A stretch of DNA of 5,636 nucleotides from Prevotella sp. CAG:1092 (GCA_000436915.1 HF994126.1:44724-50359); one strand, 5' to 3'; positions 1 through 5,636 are shown, counted from the first letter of the stretch. Notes: a model not told the origin generated them from the sequence alone. A program made the numbers and translations.

Positions 1-142
1 AAGCTCCAGCAAAAAGGCTAATGGCTTTAACTTATAGCGACCGCCAGGGAGCGCTAACTTCTTTTATACTCTAACTTCTGAACTTGCGAAAGTTCTATAT
101 ACTATATTTACGTAAATGAAGGCTTGTTTACTTAGTCATATT
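1..142. other. Non-coding left flank with hairpin and short direct repeats
   Basis: I see no credible coding region here. A perfect hairpin lies at 80-95: GAACTT, the tetraloop GCGA (GNRA type), then AAGTTC. No T-run follows on either strand, so it is not an obvious terminator, although it sits just past the stop of the minus-strand ATPase. The 9-mer CTAACTTCT occurs twice, at 53-61 and 71-79. The segment could be the 3' untranslated region of the ATPase transcript or part of an interspersed repeat. The sequence alone does not decide. Confidence 0.5.
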
Positions 143-1402
143 CTAAATATTACCCAATCCATATTTTATAAATGGTATAACTTTTATATTATATCCATCA
201 GTATGAATTTCTCGTTCTTCATTATTGGTAATGATAAGCAGATTGTTGCATTTTAACTCTCCCGCACATTCGATCAGACTATTAACTTCGCGCTTCTCTG
301 TTTTTGGTGATGTCATATCATAACAAACTTGGATAAGTTGGTTTATATGAGTTCCTTGCCGTGTTACGAAATCAACTTCACGATCGTTGCGTGAACGATA
401 GTAGAATAAAGAGGTTTCTACCTGATATCCTTGGCGAAGCAATTCTACAAATACTTCATTTTCTAATAAGCGACCGAGATTCTCACTGAGGTTGAATGTC
501 TTTGCTGCAACAAATCCATTGTCTATTACGTACACCTTACTAGCCGCTTTCTTCATCAACTTTAGCTTATTGTTGAATCGTGGTAGGTAATAGAATAAAT
601 AAGGCTCATGGAGATAATCCATGAATTTGCGTGTTGTAGTGACGCTCGTCATTGATAGTTCTTTTGCAATGTCGTTGGCTGAAAGTGGATTACAAAAGTT
701 GGATAACAGATATAATGCAATGTTGTTGAGATCTGTAATATTGCGAATGTTATGGCGCTTAGCAACATCTTTCCATATTATAGAGTCAAACAACGTAGAT
801 AGATAATTGCGTGTGATGCTACGCATGTCAATAGTTTCTGGATATCCACCGTTTCGCAAGTAATCGTCTGCAATTGCGACAGCTTCAGCTTGTTTTGCGT
901 TGCTAATACTATTGATATTGGCACCCTTCCATTCTATAGTCTCTGTAAGGCTAAATGGTAACATCTCTACTTGTAAATATCGTCCCGTGAGAACTGTAGC
1001 CATTTCGCCACTAAGCATTTTAGCGTTGCTACCTGTTATTACGAGATTCTTGCCACGTCGGTATAGCTTAGAAACCCAAACATCCCAGTCTTTTAAGTTT
1101 TGCACCTCATCAAGTAGTAGGAATTCGTAGTTTGGGTACACTTCATCAAGAGTTCTCATTACAAGCTCTTCATCCCATGCTGATAGCAAGAGATTATCAT
1201 CAAAGTTTAAATATGCAAAGCTTTTGCCTTGTAGCATGAGTAATGCATATGTTGATTTACCAACGCGTCGAGGTCCGGTGATAAGTTTTATCATCGGATT
1301 ATCAAGCAGAGTTTTAACATCAGTATTCGACTTTCGCATAAGATAATGACGTGCTAATAGCTCGTCGCGCTCTTTGCGTTGGTTTTGAATTATTGTATTC
1401 AT
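143..1402 (-). CDS. AAA ATPase with C-terminal DUF4143 region
   Basis: A cytoplasmic P-loop ATPase of 419 residues, of the AAA_14 plus DUF4143 architecture related to archaeal-type ATPases; its cellular role is not established. Walker A is GPRRVGKST (43-51). Walker B is FLLLDEVQ (94-101, with D98 and E99). A sensor-like ITGSNA lies at 122-127, followed by LTGR (138-141). Residues about 223-275 look like a winged-helix segment (SANDIAKELSMTSVTTTRKF). The C-terminal part (about 310-361) carries the nuclease-like pattern of DUF4143: E316/E320, then REVDF with D344, but IQVCY where an active PD-(D/E)XK enzyme would have ExK. I chose ATG at 1402. The longer reading frame starts at TTG 1432, but that codon lies inside the predicted -7 box at 1430-1437. 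The gene is transcribed alone, divergently from the sigma-54 regulator. Such ATPases often occur as scattered paralogues in Bacteroidales. Substrate and partner are unknown. Confidence 0.9.
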   Translation of the reverse strand: MNTIIQNQRKERDELLARHYLMRKSNTDVKTLLDNPMIKLITGPRRVGKSTYALLMLQGKSFAYLNFDDNLLLSAWDEELVMRTLDEVYPNYEFLLLDEVQNLKDWDVWVSKLYRRGKNLVITGSNAKMLSGEMATVLTGRYLQVEMLPFSLTETIEWKGANINSISNAKQAEAVAIADDYLRNGGYPETIDMRSITRNYLSTLFDSIIWKDVAKRHNIRNITDLNNIALYLLSNFCNPLSANDIAKELSMTSVTTTRKFMDYLHEPYLFYYLPRFNNKLKLMKKAASKVYVIDNGFVAAKTFNLSENLGRLLENEVFVELLRQGYQVETSLFYYRSRNDREVDFVTRQGTHINQLIQVCYDMTSPKTEKREVNSLIECAGELKCNNLLIITNNEEREIHTDGYNIKVIPFIKYGLGNI

Positions 1403-1429
1403 ATGCCTATGCAGTATAGTTATTTGTGG

Positions 1430-1437
1430 CAAATATA
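1430..1437 (-). promoter_or_regulatory. Predicted -7 box of the ATPase promoter
   Basis: Read on the minus strand this is TATATTTG, a perfect match to the Bacteroidetes -7 consensus TAnnTTTG. Transcription would start near 1423, leaving a leader of about 20 nt before the ATG at 1402. No TTTG -33 box lies at the usual 19-21 nt distance. That position is occupied by the inverted repeats at 1443-1518, which hints that the promoter depends on, or is blocked by, a protein bound there. Confidence 0.6.
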
Positions 1438-1442
1438 CTGCT

Positions 1443-1518
1443 TTTTATCCAATAATTAGCCTTCTACTGGATAAAAATCGGCTTTTTTATCCAGTACGAC
1501 TGCATTTATTGGATAAAA
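1443..1518. repeat. Nested dyad of four TTTTATCCA units (probable operator)
   Basis: Four 13-bp arms alternate in orientation: TTTTATCCAATAA (1443-1455), TACTGGATAAAAA (1465-1477), TTTTTATCCAGTA (1484-1496) and TTATTGGATAAAA (1506-1518). The outer two are perfect reverse complements, as are the inner two. Both pairs share the same centre (1480.5), with 9-bp gaps on each side and a 6-bp centre. All four contain TTTTATCCA or its complement. The block begins 5 bp upstream of the ATPase -7 box. This arrangement suggests an operator that loads several protein dimers; a cruciform or transposon-end-like structure is an alternative. The binding protein is unknown, but the ATPase itself carries a winged-helix-like segment. 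Confidence 0.8.
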
Positions 1519-1529
1519 TTGGCAAAATG

Positions 1530-1564
1530 AGGTGATAGTTGATATTCTGACTATCACCTTTTTT
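1530..1564 (+). terminator. Rho-independent terminator with no evident gene before it
   Basis: A perfect 10-bp stem, AGGTGATAGT (1530-1539) with ACTATCACCT (1550-1559), encloses a 10-nt loop and is followed by TTTTT (1560-1564). The T-run exists only for plus-strand transcripts; on the minus strand the stem is followed by CATTTTGCC. It lies between two divergent genes, so no coding region upstream on the plus strand explains it. It also precedes the regulator's predicted promoter, so it would insulate that gene from upstream transcription. Confidence 0.8.
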
Positions 1565-1575
1565 CCGCTTATGCC

Positions 1576-1606
1576 TTTGCCGTGTGGAAAATAATCTGTA
1601 ACTTAG
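1576..1606 (+). promoter_or_regulatory. Predicted primary-sigma promoter of the response regulator
   Basis: TTTG (1576-1579), a 19-nt spacer, then TAACTTAG (1599-1606) matches the Bacteroidetes TTTG/TAnnTTTG pattern with a single mismatch in the -7 box. Transcription would begin near 1613, giving a leader of roughly 55 nt. The spacer contains GTGTGGAA (1582-1589), the half-site that forms the palindrome downstream of this gene. Binding there could give autoregulation. Confidence 0.6.
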
Positions 1607-1667
1607 CGCACTATTTCAGAGATAGGCTCTAAATAGTGGTATATATAAAAGGTAAAAAGTAGAGATA

Positions 1668-3062
1668 ATGGTTACACATCGTTTGTTGATCGTGGAAGAC
1701 GATTTGGCTTTTGCTACTATGATGCAAACTTGGCTACGCAAGAAAGGTTTTGAGGTAGACAAGGTTAGCTCTGTTGGTGCTGCTGTCAAAAAGGTGGTGG
1801 AAGATGATGCCGACTTTAGTCTTGTGCTGTCTGATCTTCGTTTGCCTGATGGCGATGGCTTGCAACTGCTTGCGTGGTTGCGCAAGAAGGGAATGCAACT
1901 GCCATTTATTGTGATGACAAACTATGCTGAAGTGCAAAATGCTGTACAGGCTATGAAGTCGGGAGCTTCTGATTATATTTCTAAGCCTATACAGCCAGAC
2001 ATATTATTACAGAAGATTAATGATGCATTGGCTGCACCTGTTGAGGCTAATGTGGCTACTCCTATAGCAAAGTCTGAAACTCAGTCTGCGGTAAAGCCTA
2101 ATAAAGAAAACAAAGAAGCTAAAGATGCTAAGCAGTCTGCTACACCTAAATATTTAGAAGGTAAGAGTGAGGCTTCGCGTCAGCTATATGAATATGTAGG
2201 GTTGGTGGCTCCTACGCCAATGTCGGTATTGATATTGGGAGCCAGCGGCACAGGTAAAGAGTATGTGGCTCGTAGAATTCATGAACTTAGCAACAGAAGC
2301 GACAAACCATTCTATGCCATCGACTGCGGAGCTATACCTCGCGATGTTGCTGCATCTGAATTCTTTGGCTATAAAAAAGGTGCTTTTACTGGTGCTGATG
2401 CTGATAAGCAGGGTGCTTTTGAAATAGCTAATGGTGGCACACTATTCCTCGACGAGATGGGAAATTTAAGCTACGATGTGCAGGTACAGTTGCTCAGAGC
2501 TTTGCAAGAACATAGAATAAGACCATTGGGCTCAACTAAGGAGATTGAGGTAGACATACGATTGGTATGTGCCACCAACGAAAACCTTGCACAGAGAGTT
2601 GCTGAAGGCAAATTCCGTGAAGACCTATACCATCGTGTCAACGAGTTTACTATCTATATGCCATGTCTAAAGGAGCGTGGCGCCGACCTCTTCCTTTTTG
2701 CCGACTTGTTTATAAAGCATGCCAACGAGGAACTTGGTCGCGAGGTATTAGGCTTGGACGCTAAAGCCTCAGAACTTTTGGCACGCTACAACTGGCCAGG
2801 CAATCTGCGTGAGCTAAACAATGTGATAAAAAGGGCGGTGCTTATGACTCGTGGTAAATATATCACTCCTGCCGAACTTAGCATAGGTCAGCAGTTACAG
2901 CAACCAAAGCCTATGGCTCTCCATGACGAGGAATCGGAGCTGCAACGTATAAAAGATGCGTTGGCTGCAACAGGAGGCAACAAGACAAAGACGGCACAGC
3001 TCTTGGCAATAGACCGTAAGACGCTATATAACAAGATGCAGAAATATGGCATTCCACAATAA
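1668..3062 (+). CDS. Sigma-54-dependent NtrC-family response regulator
   Basis: A two-component activator of RNA polymerase carrying sigma-54, complete at 464 residues (about the length of NtrC). The receiver domain (1-122) has the acidic pocket E10/D11/D12, phospho-acceptor D56 (LVLSD), T84 and K106. A flexible Ala/Lys-rich linker (about 123-163) follows. The AAA+ domain (about 164-405) carries Walker A GASGTGKE (191-198), the sigma-54-contacting loop GAFTGA (238-243), Walker B GGTLFLDEMG (256-265), the arginine-finger region FREDLYHRV (316-324) and WPGNLREL (376-383). A Fis-type helix-turn-helix ends the protein (about 434-462). All catalytic motifs look intact. The start is the first ATG after an in-frame TAA at 1653-1655. 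No sensor kinase gene is in the window, so the partner and signal are unknown. The next gene downstream on the same strand has a sigma-54-type promoter and is the obvious candidate target. Confidence 0.95.
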   Translation: MVTHRLLIVEDDLAFATMMQTWLRKKGFEVDKVSSVGAAVKKVVEDDADFSLVLSDLRLPDGDGLQLLAWLRKKGMQLPFIVMTNYAEVQNAVQAMKSGASDYISKPIQPDILLQKINDALAAPVEANVATPIAKSETQSAVKPNKENKEAKDAKQSATPKYLEGKSEASRQLYEYVGLVAPTPMSVLILGASGTGKEYVARRIHELSNRSDKPFYAIDCGAIPRDVAASEFFGYKKGAFTGADADKQGAFEIANGGTLFLDEMGNLSYDVQVQLLRALQEHRIRPLGSTKEIEVDIRLVCATNENLAQRVAEGKFREDLYHRVNEFTIYMPCLKERGADLFLFADLFIKHANEELGREVLGLDAKASELLARYNWPGNLRELNNVIKRAVLMTRGKYITPAELSIGQQLQQPKPMALHDEESELQRIKDALAATGGNKTKTAQLLAIDRKTLYNKMQKYGIPQ

Positions 3063-3101
3063 AGTGTGGAATAATTCCACAGTATTTCCCCACTTTCCAC
3101 A
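3051..3101. promoter_or_regulatory. TTCCACA cluster with a 17-bp palindrome, candidate activator site
   Basis: TTCCACA occurs at 3052-3058, 3075-3081 and 3095-3101, and its complement TGTGGAA at 3065-3071. The middle two units form the perfect palindrome TGTGGAATAATTCCACA (3065-3081, 8-bp arms). The first two form a second dyad with a 6-bp gap. The palindrome centre (3073) lies about 120 bp before the predicted sigma-54 start site near 3195, a usual position for an NtrC-type enhancer. The cluster overlaps the end of the regulator gene and the left arm of its terminator. Assignment to this regulator is an inference. Confidence 0.5.
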
Positions 3102-3123
3102 ACTTGTGAAAAGTGGGGTTTTT
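3088..3123 (+). terminator. Rho-independent terminator of the response regulator
   Basis: CCCCACTTT (3088-3096) pairs perfectly with AAAGTGGGG (3110-3118). A shorter inner CAC/GTG stem is possible, and TTTTT follows at 3119-3123. It begins 25 nt past the regulator's stop codon. It separates the regulator from the small secreted protein gene, so the latter needs its own promoter. Confidence 0.9.
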
Positions 3124-3168
3124 AGTTAACTCTCTCATAATCAGCGGTGTAACATATTTATGTGTTTT

Positions 3169-3185
3169 TTGGCACGGCAGTTGTC
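3169..3185 (+). promoter_or_regulatory. Candidate sigma-54 (-24/-12) promoter
   Basis: TTGGCACG (3169-3176), four bases, then TTGTC (3181-3185). The -24 part matches the sigma-54 consensus YTGGCACG completely. The spacing GG-N10-G is exact (GG at 3171-3172, G at 3183). The -12 part reads TTGTC instead of TTGCW, so two positions differ. Transcription would start near 3195, giving a leader of roughly 38 nt. A weaker primary-sigma alternative overlaps it: TTTG (3168-3171), 19 nt, TACCAGTG (3191-3198), with two mismatches. The presence of a sigma-54 activator gene immediately upstream favours the first reading. Confidence 0.6.
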
Positions 3186-3232
3186 CTTATTACCAGTGAA
3201 TAAGACAACAAAATAATAATAACAATAAATAC

Positions 3233-3532
3233 ATGATAATTATGAAAAAGTTTATGTTCGCAGCCGTTTCGGCAATGGTTATAGTTTGTGTTAGCAACGT
3301 ATTCGCTAATCAGTCAGCAATGCAGTTTGAGGCAAACAATGGTATTCAGTCTGATTCTGTAGTAACAGATTCTGCAAGCCAGCAAGTAGTAGATGCTCCA
3401 GTTGTTGCAGATACAACAGCAGCTTCTGAGAATACATCTTCTGAAAATGTAGCTACAGAGACTCATGCTGACACTGCCAGCGCAACCACAGAGACTGTGG
3501 AAGCTCCTGCAGATAGCGCAGTTGCACAGTAA
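3233..3532 (+). CDS. Small acidic secreted protein of unknown function
   Basis: I do not recognise this 99-residue protein. It opens with a typical signal peptide: basic MKK (from residue 4), a hydrophobic core, then VFA before a likely signal peptidase I cleavage after A25. The mature part (about 74 residues) has no Lys, Arg or Cys and twelve Asp/Glu. It is dominated by Ala, Thr, Ser, Val and Glu in loosely repetitive DT/ET/SEN stretches, so it is probably disordered and lies in the periplasm or outside the cell. The only cysteine (C19) is inside the signal peptide and has no lipobox, so a lipoprotein is unlikely. Translation may instead start at ATG 3242, which gives a more usual MKK start; no Shine-Dalgarno separates the two options. 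The gene has its own sigma-54-type promoter and follows the sigma-54 regulator. Confidence 0.75.
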   Translation: MIIMKKFMFAAVSAMVIVCVSNVFANQSAMQFEANNGIQSDSVVTDSASQQVVDAPVVADTTAASENTSSENVATETHADTASATTETVEAPADSAVAQ

Positions 3533-3564
3533 TTGTAATTGGTAAGGTTTGGGGATAACAAAAT

Positions 3565-3611
3565 GCTCCTTCGGTCGCTTTGTCAAACGACTGGAGTAGC
3601 TATTCTTGTCT
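3565..3611 (+). terminator. Long hairpin, probable terminator between convergent genes
   Basis: GCTCCTTCGGTCG (3565-3577) pairs with CGACTGGAGTAGC (3588-3600) around a 10-nt loop. The stem has ten Watson-Crick pairs, two G-U pairs and one mismatch. It is followed by TATTCTTGTCT, a broken T-tract. The G-U pairs become A-C mismatches in minus-strand RNA, so the fold favours the plus-strand transcript, although ATTTTGTT follows it in the minus direction. It most likely ends the small secreted protein message and may help end the opposing export operon. Confidence 0.6.
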
Positions 3612-3702
3612 AAATATTAGTTAAACCATGAGCAATCAACCTAAATTATGTAGCCACTTGCTTCTATGAGGTCTTTTCTTTCATAAAGTATAGAAGTTTG
3701 TA

Positions 3703-3882
3703 TTACGGAATAAATGAGTGAATAACATCTTTTCCAAAAAGACATAAGAAAAATGCGAGAACAATAGTGGAAAGCACTATTACAATACCACTAATCAAAA
3801 CAAGTGATGAAGGAATGTTGCCTATGATATGACGTACCTTTTCGCTACGTAATTCTAAATGTTCTTGATTCTGATTTGCCAT
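3703..3882 (-). CDS. 59-residue single-helix protein like a HlyD N-terminal anchor
   Basis: This short frame begins at ATG 3882, 10 nt after the exporter's stop codon on the same strand, and ends at TAA 3703-3705. It has a polar cytosolic start (MANQNQEHLELRSEKVRHII), a GNIP turn, and one strong membrane helix (about 27-49, LVLISGIVIVLSTIVLAFF). It stops after ten more residues. The LELRSEKVRxIIG-x-IP stretch followed by a helix closely resembles, from memory, the N-termini of Bacteroidetes HlyD-family membrane fusion proteins that partner with peptide exporters. The coiled-coil and beta-barrel parts are absent, and none of the three minus-strand frames continues them. It could be a remnant of a deleted adaptor or a real mini-subunit of the exporter. 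Tight coupling to the exporter gene and the clean frame support expression. Confidence 0.65.
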   Translation of the reverse strand: MANQNQEHLELRSEKVRHIIGNIPSSLVLISGIVIVLSTIVLAFFLCLFGKDVIHSFIP

Positions 3883-3892
3883 ATTCTATTAT

Positions 3893-5636
3893 TTAGTTAC
3901 CAAGTTCAAGTTGGTTTTTTACCAATTTATAGTATGCACCACGCAGTGCAGTAAGTTCTTTGTGAGAGCCCACTTCTACAATTTTCCCTGCATCTATCAC
4001 AACAATTTTGTCGGCATTACATACCGTACTAAGCCTATGTGCCACAATAATCACGGTGCGTCCGCGGTAAAAACGTTCAAGGTTGTCTACTATGTTTCGC
4101 TCATTTTGTGCGTCAAGAGAGTTGGTTGCTTCGTCAAGAAGGATATAGCGTGGGTTTTTATAAACAGCTCGTGCTATAAGTATTCTTTGCTTCTGTCCTT
4201 GACTCAACCCCATACCATCATGTCCTATGCGAGTATTGAATTTCAATGGTAGAGCCATTACCATATCGTATATACAAGCAGTCTCTGCAGCTTCTTTAAG
4301 TCTTTGTTCATCAATTTCGTCGTCTCCAACAGCAATATTTCTGGCAATACTTTCAGAAAAAATCACTCCGTCTTGCATTACCACTCCGCATTGTCTTCTC
4401 CACCAACGTTTATTAATGTCGGTTAGATTATTGTTTCCTATCATTATATCTCCATTTTCAACAGGATAATATCCCAACAGCAGCTTCAGCAATGTAGTCT
4501 TGCCGCTACCCGAAGCTCCAACAATGGCAGTTACCTTACCTTCTTCTATATTAAGGCTTATATTATTGATAGTTTTTTTGAGGGAGTTTTTGTCATATCT
4601 AAAAGAAACGTTGTTTAACTTTATGTTGCCATTATCTTTTACCAAGTCTACGATTTGTTCACTATTACTATCTTCTTCTGTCTTTAGATGTATCTCATTG
4701 ATACGCTCAAGGCTTATTTTTACATCTTGAAGACTATAGATAAAATTCATTACTTGTTCTACTGGCGAATTCAACTGTCCAATAATGTATTGCACAGCAA
4801 GCATCATACCAAGTGTCAATTCTCCTTTTATCACCGCAGTTGCTGCTACTACAGTAATAATGATATTCTTTAATTCATTAATAAAAATACTACCAGCCTC
4901 CTGTGCCTGTTGCAATTTAAGGCTTTTTATCTGTACAGCAAACAAATCAGCTTGTGTGTCTTCCCATTCCCAACGTCTGCGTTGCTCACAATCTTGAAGC
5001 TTTATTTCTTGCATGGATGTTATCATCTCATAAGTCTTATTGTTATTTGATGCCATACATTCAAACAATGCATAATCAATCAGTTTTCTTTTGTGTAGAA
5101 AAAGAGCTATCCATAGTGCATAGATTATACTTCCGAGAAGGAATATAATGAATATAGCACTATTATAACAACAAAGAACTATTCCAAAAACTCCCATAGA
5201 GAATATCGAAAACGCAATTGTTAGTGTCTGTGAAGTTAGGAAATGTTCAACCCTTTCATGATCGTTAATACGTTGAAGTATGTCGCCCATAAGCTTAGTA
5301 TCGAAGAAAGCCATAGGTAGACGAAATAGCTTTATAAAGAAATCAGAAACGAGCGAAAGATTTATTCTCATGCTGATATGTAGTAATAGTAACCGTCGTA
5401 CAAAGTCAAGAGCGGTTCTACTTACTGTAAGCATTAGCTGTCCAAGCAATACTAACCAGACAAAGCCTATGTCTTTATTACGTATACCTGTATCAACAAT
5501 GGTCTGGGTTAGAAAAGGTAGTATAAGTTGAAGTAGACAACCAACTATTAATCCGAGAAGTATCTGTATAAAATACTTACGATAATTTTTGATGTAATTA
5601 TATAAGAACCTTAATTCCGCAACACTTTGATTTAAC
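3893..5636 (-). CDS. Peptidase-type ABC exporter (bacteriocin/RiPP), 5' end cut off
   Basis: An inner-membrane ABC exporter with fused membrane and ATPase domains. The window shows 580 residues to the stop, and the frame stays open through the right edge. The visible part starts with LRFLYNYIKNYRKYF and a first helix (about 22-42), then the exporter core with GDILQRINDHERV (an intracellular loop typical of the family). The ATPase domain (about 335-575) has Walker A GASGSGKT (373-380), Q-loop Q421, signature LSQGQ (477-481), Walker B YILLDEAT (497-504), D-loop SLDA (506-509) and H533. The resemblance is to the SunT/LagD-type transporters that cleave double-glycine leaders while exporting peptides. 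Those run about 700-740 residues, so roughly 150 residues, the size of a C39 peptidase domain, should lie outside the window. The peptidase itself is not seen. The TTG at 5449 is internal. The gene is followed by the mini-anchor gene. Confidence 0.9.
   Translation of the reverse strand, partial: LNQSVAELRFLYNYIKNYRKYFIQILLGLIVGCLLQLILPFLTQTIVDTGIRNKDIGFVWLVLLGQLMLTVSRTALDFVRRLLLLHISMRINLSLVSDFFIKLFRLPMAFFDTKLMGDILQRINDHERVEHFLTSQTLTIAFSIFSMGVFGIVLCCYNSAIFIIFLLGSIIYALWIALFLHKRKLIDYALFECMASNNNKTYEMITSMQEIKLQDCEQRRRWEWEDTQADLFAVQIKSLKLQQAQEAGSIFINELKNIIITVVAATAVIKGELTLGMMLAVQYIIGQLNSPVEQVMNFIYSLQDVKISLERINEIHLKTEEDSNSEQIVDLVKDNGNIKLNNVSFRYDKNSLKKTINNISLNIEEGKVTAIVGASGSGKTTLLKLLLGYYPVENGDIMIGNNNLTDINKRWWRRQCGVVMQDGVIFSESIARNIAVGDDEIDEQRLKEAAETACIYDMVMALPLKFNTRIGHDGMGLSQGQKQRILIARAVYKNPRYILLDEATNSLDAQNERNIVDNLERFYRGRTVIIVAHRLSTVCNADKIVVIDAGKIVEVGSHKELTALRGAYYKLVKNQLELGN

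Noticed and set aside
1403..1432. TTG start giving the ATPase ten extra residues
   Set aside because: The TTG lies inside the perfect -7 box at 1430-1437, so it would not be in the transcript. ATG 1402 leaves a short, sensible leader.
1443..1518. CRISPR-like array
   Set aside because: Units alternate in orientation, gaps are only 6-9 bp between arms, and no cas gene is present.
1586..1600. A sigma-54 promoter for the regulator itself (GG at 1586-1587, GT at 1598-1599)
   Set aside because: The spacing is right but TGGAAA lacks the CAC of the -24 element, and an overlapping primary-sigma promoter matches far better.
3051..3101. TTCCACA units read as DnaA boxes and a replication origin
   Set aside because: They differ from TTATCCACA, no AT-rich unwinding region or replication gene is near, and the position fits an enhancer better.
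3233..3307. Lipoprotein signal in the small secreted protein
   Set aside because: The single cysteine (C19) is inside the hydrophobic core and is followed by a good VFA cleavage site; there is no lipobox.
3661..3696. Inverted repeat CTTCTAT/ATAGAAG as a terminator for the mini-anchor gene
   Set aside because: It has only 7-bp arms with a 22-nt gap and no T-run in the minus direction; the hairpin at 3565-3600 is stronger.
3911..4252. Plus-strand open frame of 113 residues, and others within 4227-5531
   Set aside because: They lie antisense to the exporter, encode no recognisable domain, and are explained by the coding strand's composition.
5447..5449. TTG as the start of the ABC exporter
   Set aside because: The frame stays open for 62 more codons to the window edge and encodes the first membrane helix expected for the family, so the gene is cut by the edge.

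Overview
The window looks like a chromosomal segment from a Bacteroidales bacterium, most plausibly Prevotella or a close relative. It is AT-rich and lacks clear Shine-Dalgarno sequences before its genes. Two places match the Bacteroidetes primary promoter pattern (TTTG about 19 nt ahead of TAnnTTTG). The protein families also fit: a DUF4143-type ATPase, and a peptide-exporting ABC transporter next to a HlyD-like N-terminal anchor. The genus is inferred from style, not from a marker gene.

Layout from left to right: (1) 1-142 is non-coding, with a GCGA-tetraloop hairpin. (2) 143-1402, minus strand, is a AAA ATPase with a C-terminal DUF4143 (nuclease-like) region. (3) 1403-1667 is a divergent intergenic region. 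It holds the ATPase -7 box, a 76-bp nested dyad made of four TTTTATCCA units, an unexplained plus-strand terminator, and a good promoter for the next gene. (4) 1668-3062, plus strand, is a complete NtrC-type sigma-54 response regulator. (5) 3063-3232 holds a 17-bp palindrome within a cluster of TTCCACA units, a rho-independent terminator and a near-consensus sigma-54 promoter. (6) 3233-3532, plus strand, is a small, very acidic secreted protein with no lysine or arginine after its signal peptide. (7) 3565-3611 is a strong hairpin between the convergent transcription units. (8) 3703-3882, minus strand, is a 59-residue one-helix membrane protein resembling just the N-terminal anchor of a HlyD-family adaptor. 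(9) 3893 to the right edge, minus strand, is an ABC exporter of the peptidase-containing bacteriocin/RiPP type, cut at its N-terminus by the window edge.

How they may work together: the most interesting unit is the regulator plus small secreted protein. The regulator needs sigma-54, and the only good -24/-12 element I found lies directly downstream, before the secreted protein gene. A palindrome sits about 120 bp upstream of the predicted start, where an NtrC-type activator would bind. The same half-site recurs inside the regulator's own promoter. Separately, the exporter and the mini-anchor form the end of a minus-strand peptide-export operon that starts beyond the right edge. The ATPase looks like an independent cassette with its own repeat-based control region.
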